DNA from: Streptomyces canus
Lineage (GTDB): Bacteria; Actinomycetota; Actinomycetes; Streptomycetales; Streptomycetaceae
DNA length: 64,000 nt
Reading direction: 5' to 3'
Assembly: GCF_041435015.1 (NCBI RefSeq)
Contig: NZ_CP107989.1
Location: 7,130,001 to 7,194,000, forward strand
Shown: positions 30,724 through 38,985 of the stretch, in pieces
Layout of the letters: each line of letters opens with the position of its first letter
How positions within the stretch are numbered: the first letter of the stretch is position 1
Position numbers and translations under genes: made by a program
The notes under the pieces: generated by a model
What the model was told of the DNA's origin: nothing
What the model saw: the letters and a program-made list of their open reading frames with translations, nothing else
The model's database searches: none

Positions 30724-31587
30724 GTGGAGAAGTCCGAGGCCAGGGAGCTGATCGAGCAGGCGCGTGTCGCCTGGGACGTCGAGGACTGGCTGCGCGCCGC
30801 CGAGCTGTACGAGCGGGTGCTCGCGCACTTCCCGGACCTGGAGGCCAGCGCCGTGTGGTGGTACGACGCCGCGCTCGCCCACAAGTTCCTGCGGAACTGG
30901 GCCAAGGCGTACGACCTGGGCAGGGAGGCCGCGGCCCGGGCCCCGCGCGGCGAGGGCGACCCGGCGTACTGGAACCTCGGCATCGCGGCCACGATCCAGC
31001 GGGACTGGGCGACGGCACGGGACGCGTGGAGCGGCTTCGGCATCGAGCTCCCCGACGGGGAGGGGCGGATCGAGGCCCGCCTCGGGTACGCCTGTGTGCG
31101 CCTCGACAGCGGCGGCGAGCGCGAGGTCGTCTGGATCGAGCGGCTGTGCCCGACCCGCGGCCGGGTCGTCAGCGTGCCCGTCACGGGCGGGCGGCGCTTC
31201 GGCGAGATCGTCGTCCACGACGGCGAACCGAAGGGTGAGCGGGTCGTCGAGGGCTCGACGTACCCCGTCTTCGAGGAACTCCTGCTCTTGGAGGCGTCCG
31301 AACTGCCCACCCTGGAGGTCACGGTGGCCGCGGGCGAGGCGGCCGACCTGGAGGCCCTCCTGGAGCTGTTCACCGACCACGGCTTCGGCGCCGAGCCGGC
31401 GAGCGGCGTCCGCGTGCTGTGTGCCTGCTGCAGCGAGGGCACCCACGAGCAGGAGCGCGCCGTCGACGCCGGCGCCCAGCAGGTCTCCCTCGCGGCTCCT
31501 GAGGAGGAGGCCCGGCGCCTGCTGGAGCGGTGGGCGGGGGAGGCGGCGATCGGACGGAGCTGGAGCGGGCTGGTGGCCGTCGGCTAG
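30724..31587 (+). CDS. TPR-repeat protein, possible TPP-controlled gene
   Basis: A 287-residue soluble protein. Residues about 5-95 are tetratricopeptide-like (LIEQARVAWDVEDWLRAAELYERVL, ALAHKFLRNWAKAYDLGREAA, YWNLGIAATIQRDWATARDAW, each quoted in part). The rest is a beta-rich domain (VVWIERLCPTRGRVVSVPV, GRRFGEIVVHDGEPKGER) with CACCSEG, a possible metal or redox Cys cluster, and a final helical segment. GTG start with GGGGAAG upstream. It is the first gene after the TPP riboswitch. I do not recognise an enzymatic function. Alternatively the riboswitch once controlled thiC and the downstream genes were rearranged. Confidence 0.75.
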   Translation: MEKSEARELIEQARVAWDVEDWLRAAELYERVLAHFPDLEASAVWWYDAALAHKFLRNWAKAYDLGREAAARAPRGEGDPAYWNLGIAATIQRDWATARDAWSGFGIELPDGEGRIEARLGYACVRLDSGGEREVVWIERLCPTRGRVVSVPVTGGRRFGEIVVHDGEPKGERVVEGSTYPVFEELLLLEASELPTLEVTVAAGEAADLEALLELFTDHGFGAEPASGVRVLCACCSEGTHEQERAVDAGAQQVSLAAPEEEARRLLERWAGEAAIGRSWSGLVAVG

Positions 31588-31600
31588 CGCCCCGAGGGTA

Positions 31601-32281
31601 TTAGGCCCGCGGTTCCGTGAGGTCGATCAGTCGGCACACCGTCTCGATGTCGATCTTCACCTGGGCGATGGAGGCCCGGCCCGAGAGCCAGGTGATCAGG
31701 GCCGAGTGCCAGGTGTGCTCGATGACGCGGACCGCGGAGAGCTGCTCGGGCGTCGGGTCCTCGAGCCCCATGGCGTCCAGGATGATCAGCGTGGTCTGGT
31801 GGGAGACCTGGTCGACCTCCGGGCTCACACTGCGGTCCGCGAAGGTCAGCGCGCGGACCATCGCGTCCGCCAGGTGCGGCTCGCGCTGGAGCGCCCGGAA
31901 GGCCCGCATCAGGGTCTCCGCGACCCGCTCGGCCGCCGTCTCGCCCTGCGGCGGCTTCTTGCGCAGCGTGCCGTGCATGTGTTCCAGCTGGTCCTGCATG
32001 GTGGCGACCAGCAGATGGATCTTGGAGGGGAAGTACCGGTAGAGGGTGCCGAGCGCCACCTGCGAGGACTCCGCGACCTCCCGCATCTGCACCGCGTCGA
32101 ACCCGCCGCGGCTCGCCAGCTGCGCGCTCGCGTGCAGGATGCGGCGGCGCCGCGCCTCCTGCCGCTCGGTCAGCGGTGGTGTGTCGGGTCGTACGGTGCT
32201 GGCTTCCACTCCGGCCGGCTTGGCCACCTTGTCCACCTTGGCTTCCGTGACAGTCCGTGAGGATGTGTGATCACTCAGCAT
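31601..32281 (-). CDS. kstR: KstR-like TetR-family repressor
   Basis: A 226-residue TetR regulator. The N-terminal helix-turn-helix is RRRRILHASAQLASRGGFD with AESSQVALGTLYRYFPSK, and the ligand domain has LMRAFRALQREPHLADAMVRAL, FADRSVSPEVDQVSHQTT and WLSGRASIAQVKIDIE. The HTH (QMREVA-x5-VALGTLYRYFPSK-x-HLLV) and the LTxAMxRA-FAD-x-SVSxEVDQV pattern closely resemble mycobacterial KstR, the repressor of cholesterol catabolism. A perfect KstR-type operator lies 94 bases upstream of the ATG at 32281, suggesting autoregulation. The ligand should be a sterol-derived CoA ester or acid. The start is uncertain; the ribosome site is weak. Confidence 0.85.
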   Translation of the reverse strand: MLSDHTSSRTVTEAKVDKVAKPAGVEASTVRPDTPPLTERQEARRRRILHASAQLASRGGFDAVQMREVAESSQVALGTLYRYFPSKIHLLVATMQDQLEHMHGTLRKKPPQGETAAERVAETLMRAFRALQREPHLADAMVRALTFADRSVSPEVDQVSHQTTLIILDAMGLEDPTPEQLSAVRVIEHTWHSALITWLSGRASIAQVKIDIETVCRLIDLTEPRA

Positions 32282-32374
32282 GCCAGGGTGCCGGTCGTGG
32301 CGTGAATCACCTGATCCACCGCTCACAGGACCCCTACCTGCCGGTAGATTCAGAGCCTCCTGAACGATCAAGTC

Positions 32375-32388
32375 TGAAACTTGTTCTA
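32375..32388. promoter_or_regulatory. Perfect KstR-type operator
   Basis: TGAAACTTGTTCTA matches all eight fixed positions of TnnAACnnGTTnnA. It lies between the kstR-like gene (reverse) and the glycosyltransferase operon (forward, GTG at 32443, 54 bases away), so it may regulate both. Confidence 0.72.
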
Positions 32389-32442
32389 GATTACCTTCTC
32401 GTCGTAATCTCGCGGGACAGTGCAGGCAGAAGGGGGCCCAGA

Positions 32443-33876
32443 GTGACCGCTGAGGCCAGTCAGGCAGGGGCCTTTGACGGCCCGGCCGCCGACGGCGAGC
32501 GACCGCTCCGTATCGCACTCCTCACCTACAAAGGGAACCCGTTCTGCGGCGGCCAGGGTGTCTACGTACGCCACCTCTCCCGCGAACTGGCCCGCCTCGG
32601 CCACCACGTCGAGGTCATCGGCTCCCAGCCGTACCCCGTACTCGATCCGGGCTACGACGGTCTGAGCCTGACCGAGCTGCCCAGCCTGGACCTCTACCGC
32701 TCCCCGGACCCCTTCCGCACCCCGAAACGCGACGAGTACCGCGACTGGATCGACGCCCTGGAAGTCGCCACGATGTGGACCGGCGGCTTCCCCGAGCCGC
32801 TCACCTTCTCCCTGCGGGCCCGACGTCATCTCCGGGCCCGCAGCGGTGAGTTCGACGTGATCCACGACAACCAGACCCTCGGCTACGGCCTGTTGGGCGA
32901 TGTCGGCGCTCCGCTGGTGACCACCATCCACCACCCCATCACCGTGGACCGGCAGTTGGAGCTGGACGCGGCCGAGAGCCGGTGGCAGCGGCTGTCCAAG
33001 CGCCGCTGGTACGCCTTCACCCGTATGCAGAAGCGCGTGGCCCGCCGCCTGCCGTCCGTGCTCACCGTCTCCGGCACCTCCCGCCAGGAGATCATCGAGC
33101 ACCTGGGCGTGCGCGACGACCGTATCCACGTCGTCCACATCGGCGCCGACACGGACCAGTTCTCGCCGGATCCGTCGGTGCGCGTGGTGCCGGGCCGGAT
33201 CGTCACGACCTCCAGCGCGGACGTCCCCCTCAAGGGCCTCGTCTTCCTCGTCGAGGCGCTGGCCAAGGTCCGCGCGGAACACCCCGGGGCGCACCTGATA
33301 GTTGTGGGCAAACGGCCGGCCGAGGGCCCGGTCGCCCAGGCCATGGAGCGCTACGGCCTCGAAGGCGCCGTCGACTTCGTCAAGGGCATCTCGGACGCCG
33401 AACTGGTCGACCTCGTCCGCTCGGCGGAGGTCGCCTGCGTGCCCTCGCTCTACGAGGGCTTCTCACTCCCGGCCGCCGAGGCGATGGCGACGGGCACCCC
33501 GCTGGTCGCCACGACCGGCGGCGCGATCCCCGAAGTCGCGGGGCGCGACGGCGAAACATGCCTGGCGGTACCGCCGGGGGACCCGGGCGCACTGGCGACC
33601 GCCCTGAGCCGTCTCCTGGGCGACCCGGACCTGAGGGTGCGACTCGGCCGGGCCGGACGTGAGCGGGTACTGGCCAAGTTCACCTGGGCGAAGGCCGCGG
33701 AGGGCACGGTGTCCCGCTACCGCGAGGCGATCGCCGGCTCCGCCGCCGAGGCCCCGCCCCGCTCCGCGGCCCAGCCCCCCGGCCGTTCCGCGGCCGCAGT
33801 AACGGGCGGCGCACCGCTGACCGCCCCCCGACTGACCGACGCCGATCTCAACCCCGAAAGCAGGGCCACGTGCTGA
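32443..33876 (+). CDS. GT4-family glycosyltransferase
   Basis: A 477-residue GT-B enzyme. The N-terminal domain has LLTYKGNPFCGGQGVYVRHL (acceptor-side Gly loop), VIHDNQTLGYGLL and TTIHHPITVDRQ; the C-terminal nucleotide-sugar site is PSLYEGFSLPAAEAMATGTPLV with the ExxGLxxxEA-type Glu pair. Length and motifs are complete. GTG at 32443 follows AAGGGGG. Its stop overlaps the methyltransferase start by 7 bases, and that gene overlaps the toroid enzyme gene by 4, indicating a tightly coupled three-gene operon. The sugar and acceptor are unknown; an intracellular lipid- or secondary-metabolite-linked glycan is plausible. Confidence 0.88.
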   Translation: MTAEASQAGAFDGPAADGERPLRIALLTYKGNPFCGGQGVYVRHLSRELARLGHHVEVIGSQPYPVLDPGYDGLSLTELPSLDLYRSPDPFRTPKRDEYRDWIDALEVATMWTGGFPEPLTFSLRARRHLRARSGEFDVIHDNQTLGYGLLGDVGAPLVTTIHHPITVDRQLELDAAESRWQRLSKRRWYAFTRMQKRVARRLPSVLTVSGTSRQEIIEHLGVRDDRIHVVHIGADTDQFSPDPSVRVVPGRIVTTSSADVPLKGLVFLVEALAKVRAEHPGAHLIVVGKRPAEGPVAQAMERYGLEGAVDFVKGISDAELVDLVRSAEVACVPSLYEGFSLPAAEAMATGTPLVATTGGAIPEVAGRDGETCLAVPPGDPGALATALSRLLGDPDLRVRLGRAGRERVLAKFTWAKAAEGTVSRYREAIAGSAAEAPPRSAAQPPGRSAAAVTGGAPLTAPRLTDADLNPESRATC

Positions 33877-34604
33877 CCGTCGACTTCTCCCGGTTCCCGC
33901 TCGCGCCGGGCGACCGCGTCCTGGACCTCGGCTGCGGGGCCGGCCGGCACGCGTTCGAGTGCTACCGGCGCGGCGCGCAGGTCGTGGCGCTGGACCAGAA
34001 CGCCGACGAGATCCGCGAGGTCACGAAGTGGTTCACGGCGATGAAGGAGGCGGGCGAGGCACCGGAAGGGGCCACCGCCACCGCGATGGAGGGCGACGCC
34101 CTGGCCCTTCCCTTCCCCGACGAGTCCTTCGACGTCGTGATCATCTCCGAGGTGATGGAACACATCCCGGACGACAAGGGCGTACTCGCCGAGATGGTCC
34201 GGGTACTCAAGCCGGGCGGGCGGATCGCCATCACCGTCCCGCGCTACGGCCCCGAAAAGGTCTGCTGGGCGCTGTCCGACGCCTACCACGAGGTCGAGGG
34301 CGGCCACATCCGCATCTACAAGGCGGACGAGCTCCTCGCGAAGATCCGCGAGGCCGGCCTCAAGCCGTACGGCACCCACCACGCGCACGCCCTGCACTCC
34401 CCGTACTGGTGGCTCAAGTGCGCGTTCGGCGTCGACAACGACAAGGCGCTGCCGGTGCAGGCGTACCACAAGCTGCTGGTCTGGGACATCATGAAGAAGC
34501 CGCTGGCCACCCGGGTCGCCGAGCAGGCACTGAACCCGCTGATCGGCAAGAGCTTCGTGGCCTACGCGACCAAGCCGCACCTTCCGCGGGTGGCCACCTC
34601 GTGA
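33870..34604 (+). CDS. Class I SAM-dependent methyltransferase of the glycosyltransferase operon
   Basis: A 244-residue methyltransferase. Motif I VLDLGCGAGRHAFECYRRG, acidic loop VALDQNADE, motif II DALALPFPDESFDVVIISEVMEHIPD, post-II KPGGRIAITVPRYGPE. The C-terminal region (GTHHAHALHSPYWWLKCAFG) suggests membrane or lipid-substrate contacts. GTG start overlapping the glycosyltransferase gene by 7 bases; its stop overlaps the next start (GTGA). It probably methylates the glycosylated product of the same operon; the target atom is unknown. Confidence 0.87.
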   Translation: MLTVDFSRFPLAPGDRVLDLGCGAGRHAFECYRRGAQVVALDQNADEIREVTKWFTAMKEAGEAPEGATATAMEGDALALPFPDESFDVVIISEVMEHIPDDKGVLAEMVRVLKPGGRIAITVPRYGPEKVCWALSDAYHEVEGGHIRIYKADELLAKIREAGLKPYGTHHAHALHSPYWWLKCAFGVDNDKALPVQAYHKLLVWDIMKKPLATRVAEQALNPLIGKSFVAYATKPHLPRVATS

Positions 34605-35671
34605 CCACTCCCCGGACAGAACACCTCGTCCTGCCCGGGGTCCTCACCGCCGAGCAGGCCGCCGCGACCGTCGCCGGGATCCTGGCCGCGCAGCGGGAGG
34701 ACGGGGCGATCCCGTGGTTCCGCGGGCACCACCTCGACCCGTGGGACCACACCGAGGCCGCGATGGCGCTGGACGCGGCGGGCGAGCACGAGGCGGCCGA
34801 GCGGGCCTACGCATGGCTCGCACGGCACCAGAACGAGGACGGTTCCTGGTACGCGGCGTACCAGGACGGGGACTTCGCGCAGGTCACCGACCGGGGCCGC
34901 GAGACGAACTTCGTCGCCTACATAGCCGTAGGAGTCTGGCACCACTATCTGTCCACCGGCGACGACATGTTCCTCGACCGAATGTGGCCGACGGTGTACG
35001 CGGCGATGGAGTTCGTGCTCGAACTCCAGCAGCCGGGTGGGCAGATCGGGTGGAAGCGGGAGGACGACGGCACGGCCCTCACCGACGGGCTGCTCACCGG
35101 ATCCTCCTCGATCCACCACGCGCTGCGGTGCGCCCTCGCCATCGCCGAACAGCGCGAAGAGGCCCAGCCGGACTGGGAGTTGGCGATCGGAGCGCTGCGG
35201 CACGCGATCCGGCGGCACCCCGAACGCTTCCTCGACAAGGACCGCTACTCGATGGACTGGTACTACCCGGTCCTGGGTGGGGCGTTGACCGGCGTGGAGG
35301 CCAAGTCCCGTATCGAGGAGGGCTGGGACCGGTTCGTCGTGCCCGCTCTCGGGGTGCGCTGTGTCGTCCCCAACCCGTGGGTCACGGGCGGGGAGTCGGC
35401 CGAACTCGCGCTGGCCCTGTGGGCGACGGGCGAGTCCGACCGAGCCCTGGAGATCCTCCAGTCGATCCAGCATCTGCGGGACCCGGAGAGCGGGCTGTAC
35501 TGGACCGGGTACGTGTTCGAGGACGGGGCGGTGTGGCCGCTGGAGCTGACCACGTGGACGGCGGGATCGCTGCTGCTCGCCGTCGCCGCGCTGGGCGGCC
35601 ATGAGGCCACCTGCGCGGTGTTCGGCGGCGAGCGCCTGCCGCTGGGGCTCGACCCGGACTGCTGCGCCTGA
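34601..35671 (+). CDS. Alpha/alpha-toroid (prenyltransferase/squalene-cyclase repeat-like) enzyme
   Basis: A 356-residue protein built of helical toroid repeats: QREDGAIPWFRGHHLDPWDHTEAAM, LARHQNEDGSWYAAYQDGD, ETNFVAYIAVGVWHHY, RMWPTVYAAMEFVLELQQP and ESAELALALWATG (each under 26 residues, quoted in part). A Gly-Ser-Ser-Ser-Ile-His block (LTGSSSIHHALRCAL) and YSMDWYYPVLGG may line the cavity. No DDxxD or DxDD prenyl motif is visible, so it may instead be a glycoside hydrolase-like or lipid-binding toroid. GTG start in a GTGA overlap. Last gene of the glycosyltransferase operon. Confidence 0.72.
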   Translation: MTTPRTEHLVLPGVLTAEQAAATVAGILAAQREDGAIPWFRGHHLDPWDHTEAAMALDAAGEHEAAERAYAWLARHQNEDGSWYAAYQDGDFAQVTDRGRETNFVAYIAVGVWHHYLSTGDDMFLDRMWPTVYAAMEFVLELQQPGGQIGWKREDDGTALTDGLLTGSSSIHHALRCALAIAEQREEAQPDWELAIGALRHAIRRHPERFLDKDRYSMDWYYPVLGGALTGVEAKSRIEEGWDRFVVPALGVRCVVPNPWVTGGESAELALALWATGESDRALEILQSIQHLRDPESGLYWTGYVFEDGAVWPLELTTWTAGSLLLAVAALGGHEATCAVFGGERLPLGLDPDCCA

Positions 35672-35686
35672 GCGCTCGGTCGGGTC

Positions 35687-35980
35687 TCAGTGACGGTGGG
35701 CGCGGTTGGCGATGGCGTGGCCCACGAACAGGTAGACGACCGCTGCCAGGCCGTAGCCCGCGACCACCCGGGCCCAGGCCTCGTCGAAGGTGAACAGGTC
35801 GTAGGACCAGCCGGCGAGCCAGCGGGCGGCGTCGTGGATGAACTGCACGAAGTCGTTCGCCCGGTTGGCGTCCAGCAGGTACATCAGGATCCACAGGCCC
35901 AGAATGAGGGCCATGATGTCGGCGACGATCGCTATGACCGTCCCGGCTGAGTTGGCACCACGGCGAGATTCAGTGGACAT
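35687..35980 (-). CDS. Small conserved membrane protein
   Basis: A 97-residue protein with two membrane segments, VIAIVADIMALILGLWILMYLL and VVAGYGLAAVVYLFVGHAIA, linked by an amphipathic loop (FVQFIHDAARWLAGWSYDLF). There is no catalytic motif. It converges on the toroid gene with only 15 bases between stops. The function is unknown; similar YggT-like or small membrane proteins occur in many Streptomyces. Confidence 0.75.
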   Translation of the reverse strand: MSTESRRGANSAGTVIAIVADIMALILGLWILMYLLDANRANDFVQFIHDAARWLAGWSYDLFTFDEAWARVVAGYGLAAVVYLFVGHAIANRAHRH

Positions 35981-36020
35981 GGTGTTCGAATGGCCCCGAA
36001 TTCCCGGACGAAACCTGGCG

Positions 36021-37031
36021 TCACGTGTTGAGCTCCGCCAGCACCCGCAGCGACTCCTGGTCCGGGGCCAGCGCCAGCAGGTCCGTCACCGGGCCCTTGC
36101 GCCACGACTCCAGCCGCTCGGCGATGCGTTCGCGCGGTCCGACCAGGGAGATCTCGTCGGCGAAGGCGTCCGGCACGGCGAGCACGGCCTCCTCGCGGCG
36201 GCCTTCGAGGAACAGCCGCTGGATCCTGCGCGCCTGCTCCTCGTATCCCATCCGGGCCATCAGGTCGGCATGGAAGTTGCGGGCCGCGTGGCCCATTCCG
36301 CCGATGTAGAAGCCCAGCATCGTCTTGACCGGAAGCAGGCCCTCGGCCACGTCGTCGCAGACCCGCACCTGCGCCATGGGGGCCACGAGGAAGCCCTCCG
36401 GAGCCTCGGCGAGCGAGGTCTCGTAGACCTCGGGCCGGTTCGGCGACCAGTACAACGGCAGCCAGCCGTCCGCGATCCGGGTCGTCTGGGCGATGTTCTT
36501 CGGGCCCTCGGCGCCCAGCAGGATCGGCAGTTCGGCGCGCAGGGGATGAGTGATCGGCTTGAGCGCCTTGCCGAGGCCGGTGCCGTCCGGGCCCCGGTAG
36601 GGGTGGGAATGGAAGCGGCCGTCCAGCTCGACCGGCGCCTGCCTCCTGAGGACCTGCCGTACGACGTCGACGTACTCCCGGGTCGCGGTCAGCGGCGACT
36701 TGGGGAACGGACGGCCGTACCAGCCCTCGACGACCTGCGGACCGGACAGCCCGAGGCCCAGCAGGACCCGCCCGCCGGAGAGATGGTCCAGGGTGAGGGC
36801 GTGCATGGCGGTCGTGGTGGGGGAGCGGGCCGCCATCTGGGCAACGGCCGTACCCAGCCTGATCGTCGACGTCCGCGACGCGATCCAGGTGAGCGGTGTG
36901 AACACGTCCGACCCCCACGACTCGGCCGTCCACACCGAGTGATAGCCGAGCCGCTCGGCCTCCTGGGCCAGCGGCACATGGCGGGGGTCGGGGCCGCGGC
37001 CCCAGTAGCCGAGCGCAAGACCGAGTCGCAC
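36021..37031 (-). CDS. LLM-class F420-dependent oxidoreductase
   Basis: A 336-residue TIM-barrel flavin/F420 enzyme: RLGLALGYWGRGPDPRHVPLA at the start, then TAVAQMAARSPTTTAMHALTLDHLSGGRVLLGLGLSGPQ (in part) and HPYRGPDGTGLGKALKPI. The ATxA-M-A-LTLDxLSxGR block is diagnostic for bacterial luciferase-like monooxygenases using F420. The GTG at 37031 has AGGAGG. A similar enzyme belongs to the mycobacterial KstR regulon, but I see no KstR-like site here. The substrate is unknown. Confidence 0.86.
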   Translation of the reverse strand: MRLGLALGYWGRGPDPRHVPLAQEAERLGYHSVWTAESWGSDVFTPLTWIASRTSTIRLGTAVAQMAARSPTTTAMHALTLDHLSGGRVLLGLGLSGPQVVEGWYGRPFPKSPLTATREYVDVVRQVLRRQAPVELDGRFHSHPYRGPDGTGLGKALKPITHPLRAELPILLGAEGPKNIAQTTRIADGWLPLYWSPNRPEVYETSLAEAPEGFLVAPMAQVRVCDDVAEGLLPVKTMLGFYIGGMGHAARNFHADLMARMGYEEQARRIQRLFLEGRREEAVLAVPDAFADEISLVGPRERIAERLESWRKGPVTDLLALAPDQESLRVLAELNT

Positions 37032-37135
37032 GACGCCTCCTGACGGTATGTCAGATCTCCGGGAGCGCTCGCGAATGTACGGCAACGGCCCCCCGCCCGG
37101 AAGGGGCGAGGGGCCGTCCTACGACCTCGAAGGGC

Positions 37136-37975
37136 TCAGCCGCGCTGGATGCCGCTCGTGTCCTGCAGCACGCCACGACGGCCGTCCTGCGTCTGGGCGA
37201 CCAGACCCGGACCGCGCTGCTCGACGGCCAGGTACCAGGTGCCCGGGGCGAGTTCGGCGATCGGCGTCGGCGAACCGTCCTCCGCGAACAGCGGGCGCGG
37301 CACCGGCACGGCGAACCAGAACGGCGAGAACTCCGCGGCCGGCGGCTGCGGGGCCTGCGCCTGCGGCTGAGGCTGCGCGCCGAACGGCTGCCCCGGCTGC
37401 GGCTGACCGCCGTAGGGCTGCCCCTGCGGCCCGGCCTGCTGCCCCGGCTGCTGGGCACCCGGGTAGCCGTAACCACCGGGCGGCTGGGCGCCGTAGGGCT
37501 GCGGCTGGGGCGGCTTGGGGGCCGGGACGAGACCGGCCTGGAGGGCGGGGACGAGAGGGGTGGCGACGGCGGCCGCGGCCATGACCAGGGTGGCGACGAG
37601 AGCGAGGATCAGTCCGATACCGGCGCTGACCGTGTTCGAACTGGAGCCGTAGTCCGCGGCGCTCAGCGGGTCGAACACGTTCCCGAGCGCGCTCCAGGCC
37701 GCGAACACCGTGAACGCGGCGCCGACTTGGCCGAGGTCGAGCCCCGCCACCTTGGGCAGCTGCGGCAGGCCGCGCGACAGAACGACGAGGGCGGCGCCGA
37801 TGATGCCCGCGAGGACAACCCCCATCACGACCGGGCCGCTCGCCCAGGCGCTGGGGAGGTCGGCGTCGTCGGGGGCTCCGTCGACCGAGTAGAGATCAAG
37901 GAACGACGCGATGAACAGCAACACCGCTGCACCGATCACCACGCCGTCGCCTCGAGTGAGGGAGCGGATATTCAC
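37136..37975 (-). CDS. DUF5336-like membrane protein with Pro/Gln-rich linker and C-terminal beta domain
   Basis: A 279-residue protein. Four membrane segments in residues 10-140 (VVIGAAVLLFIASFLDLYSV, VVMGVVLAGIIGAALVVL, VGAAFTVFAAWSALGNVF, AGIGLILALVATLVMAAAAV) are followed by a Pro/Gln/Gly repeat (PYGAQPPGGYGYPGAQQPGQ) and a soluble tail (FWFAVPVPRPLFAEDGSPTP, ELAPGTWYLAVEQRGPGL). Similar architectures occur throughout actinobacteria with unknown function. The upstream region to 38060 is its leader; no regulatory signature stands out. Confidence 0.78.
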   Translation of the reverse strand: MNIRSLTRGDGVVIGAAVLLFIASFLDLYSVDGAPDDADLPSAWASGPVVMGVVLAGIIGAALVVLSRGLPQLPKVAGLDLGQVGAAFTVFAAWSALGNVFDPLSAADYGSSSNTVSAGIGLILALVATLVMAAAAVATPLVPALQAGLVPAPKPPQPQPYGAQPPGGYGYPGAQQPGQQAGPQGQPYGGQPQPGQPFGAQPQPQAQAPQPPAAEFSPFWFAVPVPRPLFAEDGSPTPIAELAPGTWYLAVEQRGPGLVAQTQDGRRGVLQDTSGIQRG

Positions 37976-38060
37976 TTCAAGTCCTTCGTAGGTCGTCTCG
38001 TCGTCGGTAGACCCTATCGTCCGCCCGGCGGAGCGTACGACGGGATCAGCGCGCTGATCC

Positions 38061-38963
38061 TCACCCGCGCAGGAAACTCACCATTCCCTCAGAGATTCCC
38101 TGCGCGGCCTTCTGTCGCCAGGCCCCGCTCGTGAGCAGGGCCGCGTCCTTGCTGTCCCGCATGTTGCCGCATTCGATGAACACCTTGGGCACCTTCGAGA
38201 GGTTGAGGCCGCCCAGGTCGGTGCGGGTGTCCAGTCCGGTGCCGTGGCCGATGTAGTTGGAGGGGGCGGTGCGCGTCGCGCGTCCGAAGTCGTGCGCGAT
38301 GCGCTCGCCGAGTTCGGCGGAGGGGGCGACGATCCGGCGGGTGTCGGCGATGCCCTGGTGGACGCGGCCGGGAAGGATCACGTGGTAGCCGCGCTGCCCG
38401 GCGCTCGCGCCGTCCGCGTGGATGGATACGACGGCGTCCGCGTGTGCCGTGTTGCCGATCCTGGCCCGCTCGTCCACACAGGGGCCGTAGGGCCGGTTAC
38501 CGTCCTGGGTCAGTTTCACCGTCGCGCCCTGCCTCTCCAGGAGCGTGCGCAGCCGGTGGGCGACGTCGAGGGTGAACTTCGCCTCCGCGTAACCGGCGTT
38601 GGTCGACGTCCCTGTCGTATCGCACTCCTTGCGGTTCGTCCCGATGTCCACCTTGCGGTTGATCTCGGCCGTGTGCCGGAAGTTGGTGAGGTTGTGTCCG
38701 GGGTCGATGACGACGACCTTGCCCCGGAGCGAGCCGAGCGGCTTCTTGTCCTCGATGGTGGTGGAGGAGACGGTCGGCGGAGCGCTTGCCCGCGGACTCG
38801 CCGCGGCCGTCGTCGCGCCGCCGTCGGCCGCCCCGCTCACCCCCGCGTACACCAGCCACCCGAGCAGCGCGCCCGGCACGAGCACGGCGAGGGCGAGGGC
38901 CAGCGGGCGGCGCCGGGGGCGGCGGGGCTGGGGCGAATCGAATTCAGGGCCTGCGTACGACAC
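38061..38963 (-). CDS. Membrane-anchored N-acetylmuramoyl-L-alanine amidase (Amidase_3)
   Basis: A 300-residue cell wall amidase. N-terminal signal-anchor (PLALALAVLVPGALLGWLVYAG), Ser/Thr linker, then VVVIDPGHNLTNFRHTAEIN with the zinc His, LLERQGATVKLTQDGNRPYGPCVDERARIGN, AVVSIHADGASAGQRGYHV (second zinc His), and FIECGNMRDSKDAALL with the catalytic Glu. It cleaves stem peptides from glycan strands during cell wall turnover. The ATG at 38963 is 22 bases after the stop of the methyltransferase gene, so both are cotranscribed. Confidence 0.9.
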   Translation of the reverse strand: MSYAGPEFDSPQPRRPRRRPLALALAVLVPGALLGWLVYAGVSGAADGGATTAAASPRASAPPTVSSTTIEDKKPLGSLRGKVVVIDPGHNLTNFRHTAEINRKVDIGTNRKECDTTGTSTNAGYAEAKFTLDVAHRLRTLLERQGATVKLTQDGNRPYGPCVDERARIGNTAHADAVVSIHADGASAGQRGYHVILPGRVHQGIADTRRIVAPSAELGERIAHDFGRATRTAPSNYIGHGTGLDTRTDLGGLNLSKVPKVFIECGNMRDSKDAALLTSGAWRQKAAQGISEGMVSFLRG

Positions 38964-38985
38964 GTCTGCGACTCTAACCGCGCTC

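Noticed and set aside
30425..30751. 108-codon forward frame over the TPP riboswitch
   Set aside because: It covers conserved riboswitch RNA, has no ribosome site, and its composition is not protein-like.
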